Below, piece after piece: positions 62,199 through 64,000 of a stretch of DNA of 64,000 bases (its first letter is position 1; each line of letters starts with the position of its first letter). The position numbers and the translations under genes were made by a program. Origin of the DNA: Zarea fungicola (taxonomy: Eukaryota > Ascomycota > Sordariomycetes > Hypocreales > Cordycipitaceae); NCBI GenBank assembly GCA_900169235.1, contig FWCC01000147.1, positions 69,762 through 133,761 on the forward strand, written 5' to 3'. Under the pieces are notes generated by a model. That model was given only the letters and a program-made list of their open reading frames with translations, had not been told where the DNA came from and ran no database searches.

Positions 62199-62225
62199 CC
62201 CCCCCCCCCCNNGCCCCCCCCCCCC
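62199..62225. repeat. Poly-C tract with two unknown bases
   Basis: Twelve C, then NN at 62211-62212, a G, then twelve C. The true length is uncertain; probably a homopolymer sequencing or assembly problem. Confidence 0.95.
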
Positions 62226-62351
62226 GGGAAATGCCATCATCCAACTGGCTCGATATGCGAGCAGGTGTAGTGTCCGGCATTGACGAATCAGATAAATTCA
62301 CGGTACTCGGAAGCTGAAAACGAGATACACAAGGCTTGAGATCGAGTTAGG

Positions 62352-62363
62352 CCCCCCCCCCCC
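62352..62363. repeat. Poly-C tract
   Basis: Twelve consecutive C, 130 bases after the previous tract. Confidence 0.95.
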
Positions 62364-62875
62364 TTTGAGTTTCAGGCTTACTCACTCAATTGTCCCGGAG
62401 GCAGTCACGGTGAAGCCAGGCATCAGGTAACGGCGAGGCAACAAAATCTTGGAAATGAAGGTTCAAAACATATGACCAACTTAGTAGAGTTTCTGTCTTA
62501 ATCAAAACACCCAAGAAGAAGAAAAACAGAGACGTGAGTCACGAATGTCCCGGTAGTTGTACAGTGTGAACCTACAGGTGCGCGGTGGACTGACTTTGCC
62601 ATACAACCAAAAAGACTTGCATGCGGCTGTATGCAAGTCACTGCATCCCCCTGTATTAGACGAGTGTGATGTGTCTTACTTCACTTGTTTATTGACTTCT
62701 TGAAATTCACATTTTTTCTTTATTTAATCTGCATACTGGTGACGGGAGCGACTGCCTCGCGATTGTTTGTTGTCTCAGTTCGAAACGACAAGTTCAGCCT
62801 CCTTTGCTGCCTAACATGGGTACACGCCCGTAAATCACTCTCAACCAGAATCTCAAATGTTCAGCTGTTATCTTC

Positions 62876-63647
62876 TCAAGCGCCTCCCTCACGTTTGGCG
62901 TATTCGTCTTCAATTGCCTCTTCATATCTCTCCTCCGCGGTGCGAGGGTCCTCGTGGAGAACACCGTCCTTGACAAGTGCCTCGGGGGCCGGGCGGTGCG
63001 AAATCTTGTCGTTGAGCTTGTCCTCGAGCATGTGCTTCTGCAGCTGTCGTACGGAACAATGTCAGCCGTCCATTCAAGTTGTGTTCGTGTTGTGCGTGGT
63101 TACGGAAAGCTGCCTCGTCCTGAAAGTAAGAGCATTTGCCTTTCAGCGGCTCATCGGCTCATGTCACAAACCGGCGCGGATTCTATAGCACACAGTTTCC
63201 TCCCCGCTTTAACGAGTATGTAACACCCTCCCCCCGAGGGCTGAAATCAAGATGCGGCAGGCTGCCGCAATGAGGGGCAACTTGTGGATCGAGTACTACT
63301 TACCTCTTTCTGCTGTGACAGGAGACCTGGTGCGGCGCTGGATGCGGGAAGGATATTCTCTATAGATGATGAGCGACAGCTTAGCTTGAGGTTTCCCCTT
63401 CCAGGAAAAGATGAGACCCAGTCGCGTGTAATACGACAGGGAAACAAAATGTAAGACTCAAAAAATGAGGCTGAGGGCGGGGGAGGAAATGGCTGGCTGG
63501 TACGAGTGTAAACATACTGTCTACCAAGGTAGAGCGGTCGGGACGGTGCGCAAGATGGTTCTCAAGCGAATTCTTGCGTTCGAGAGGTGAGATAGGAGCA
63601 TCATCGACGGTGTTATCGGCATTTTGGTTATGTTCACTGTCGGCCAT
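62876..63647 (-). CDS. RPEL-repeat protein
   Basis: 117 residues. Exons (minus): 63518-63647, 63304-63359 and 62876-63043, in phase 1 then 0; introns of 158 and 260 nt are long for this window. Two RPEL-type repeats can be seen: SLENHLAHRPDRSTLVDKNI followed by LPASSAAPGL, and KLNDKISHRPAPEALVKDGV followed by LHED. RPEL repeats bind G-actin in animals; in fungi the small RPEL proteins are conserved but little studied. The C-terminus is acidic (EERYEEAIEDEYAKREGGA). Position 62876 is the stop. I am confident about the family from the repeats, less so about any actin link. Confidence 0.88.
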
Positions 63648-64000
63648 TTTGAAAGTTGGAGGAGGATTAATGGTAGTGACAAAATGGTGATGAAAGTTGC
63701 AAATTGTTGATGTAAATGAAGCCTTCAAGTAGTAACGGGTGGCGGAATAACAAGGCAGGTAGCAGTACTTATGGTGTACTTGACGGGTACTAACAAGTGA
63801 CAGCGAGTGGAGCGTCGTGTTGTACCAGTCCCTTGATTACTTGGTATCAAGGTGTTGTAAAGTCGCAAATCAGGTCAGTTTATCTGGCTGTGCCCAAAGA
63901 AAGGTCAAGTTTGATTTGAAGTTGAAGTGAAGCAGAATGGGAAACACAAGAGGGCGGGGGTTGTTTTGGTATTTAATATGCAACTCGGAACAGCCTAGGT
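63648..64000. other. RPEL gene upstream region
   Basis: Promoter and leader of the RPEL gene up to the window end. No other gene seen. Confidence 0.45.

Larger units (their letters stand above)
61699..62875. other. Intergenic with two poly-C tracts and unknown bases
   Basis: 3' sequence of the small gene and of the RPEL gene. Contains the N positions at 62211-62212 and the C-runs listed separately. No gene supported. Confidence 0.5.

Overview
The window is nuclear DNA of a filamentous ascomycete, most likely a Sordariomycete of the Hypocreales type (inferred from gene content, not proven). The signs are short introns (about 46-260 nt) with GT or occasional GC donors and CTAAC/CTAAT-like branch sites, the fungal alpha-aminoadipate lysine pathway, fungal-only families (DUF3176, 2EXR, GPI-anchored OPSB-type aspartic protease, NRPS-like adenylation enzyme), and no operons. 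I could build 27 gene models by joining exons by hand; where a family is recognisable, splice phases were checked for each junction.

Layout. 0-12 kb: the 3' part of a copper amine oxidase cut by the left edge, a PLP aminotransferase with a GC-AG intron, an OPSB-type aspartic protease, mitochondrial elongation factor G (MEF1) and, convergent to it, homoisocitrate dehydrogenase (LYS12). 13-27 kb is mostly housekeeping: a low-complexity acidic protein, mitochondrial ribosomal protein uS8m, kynurenine 3-monooxygenase (BNA4), methionine aminopeptidase 1, the cornichon cargo receptor ERV14, splicing factor PRP17, and a PARP-fold ADP-ribosyltransferase candidate. 27-40 kb: a secreted-type agmatinase with seven exons, a DUF3176 membrane protein, a SET-domain protein, a poly-Q F-box protein and a twelve-exon homocitrate synthase. 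41-50 kb: a six-span membrane protein, a WrbA/Alt a 7-type quinone reductase, a single-span PPxY membrane protein and a 2EXR gene broken by an 11-bp tandem duplication. 50-64 kb: a poly-Q/Pro-rich conserved protein, DNA polymerase kappa with a C-terminal zinc finger, an ER FKBP whose retention tail is on a 15-nt last exon, a truncated NRPS-like adenylation protein, a 3.4-kb gene-poor stretch, a tiny Ser/Tyr-rich protein, and an RPEL-repeat protein.

How the genes relate. Most neighbours are functionally unrelated. Two belong to one pathway: homocitrate synthase (step 1) and homoisocitrate dehydrogenase of lysine synthesis lie about 26 kb apart. Copper amine oxidase, aminotransferase, agmatinase and kynurenine monooxygenase all handle nitrogen compounds, but there is no clear cluster. 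Several genes look recently damaged or hard to model: the 2EXR gene (frameshift), the NRPS-like gene (a stop in the A10 region and no T/R domains) and the DUF3176 gene (an in-frame TAG unless a weak splice site is used). I saw no rRNA, tRNA, transposon or CRISPR.
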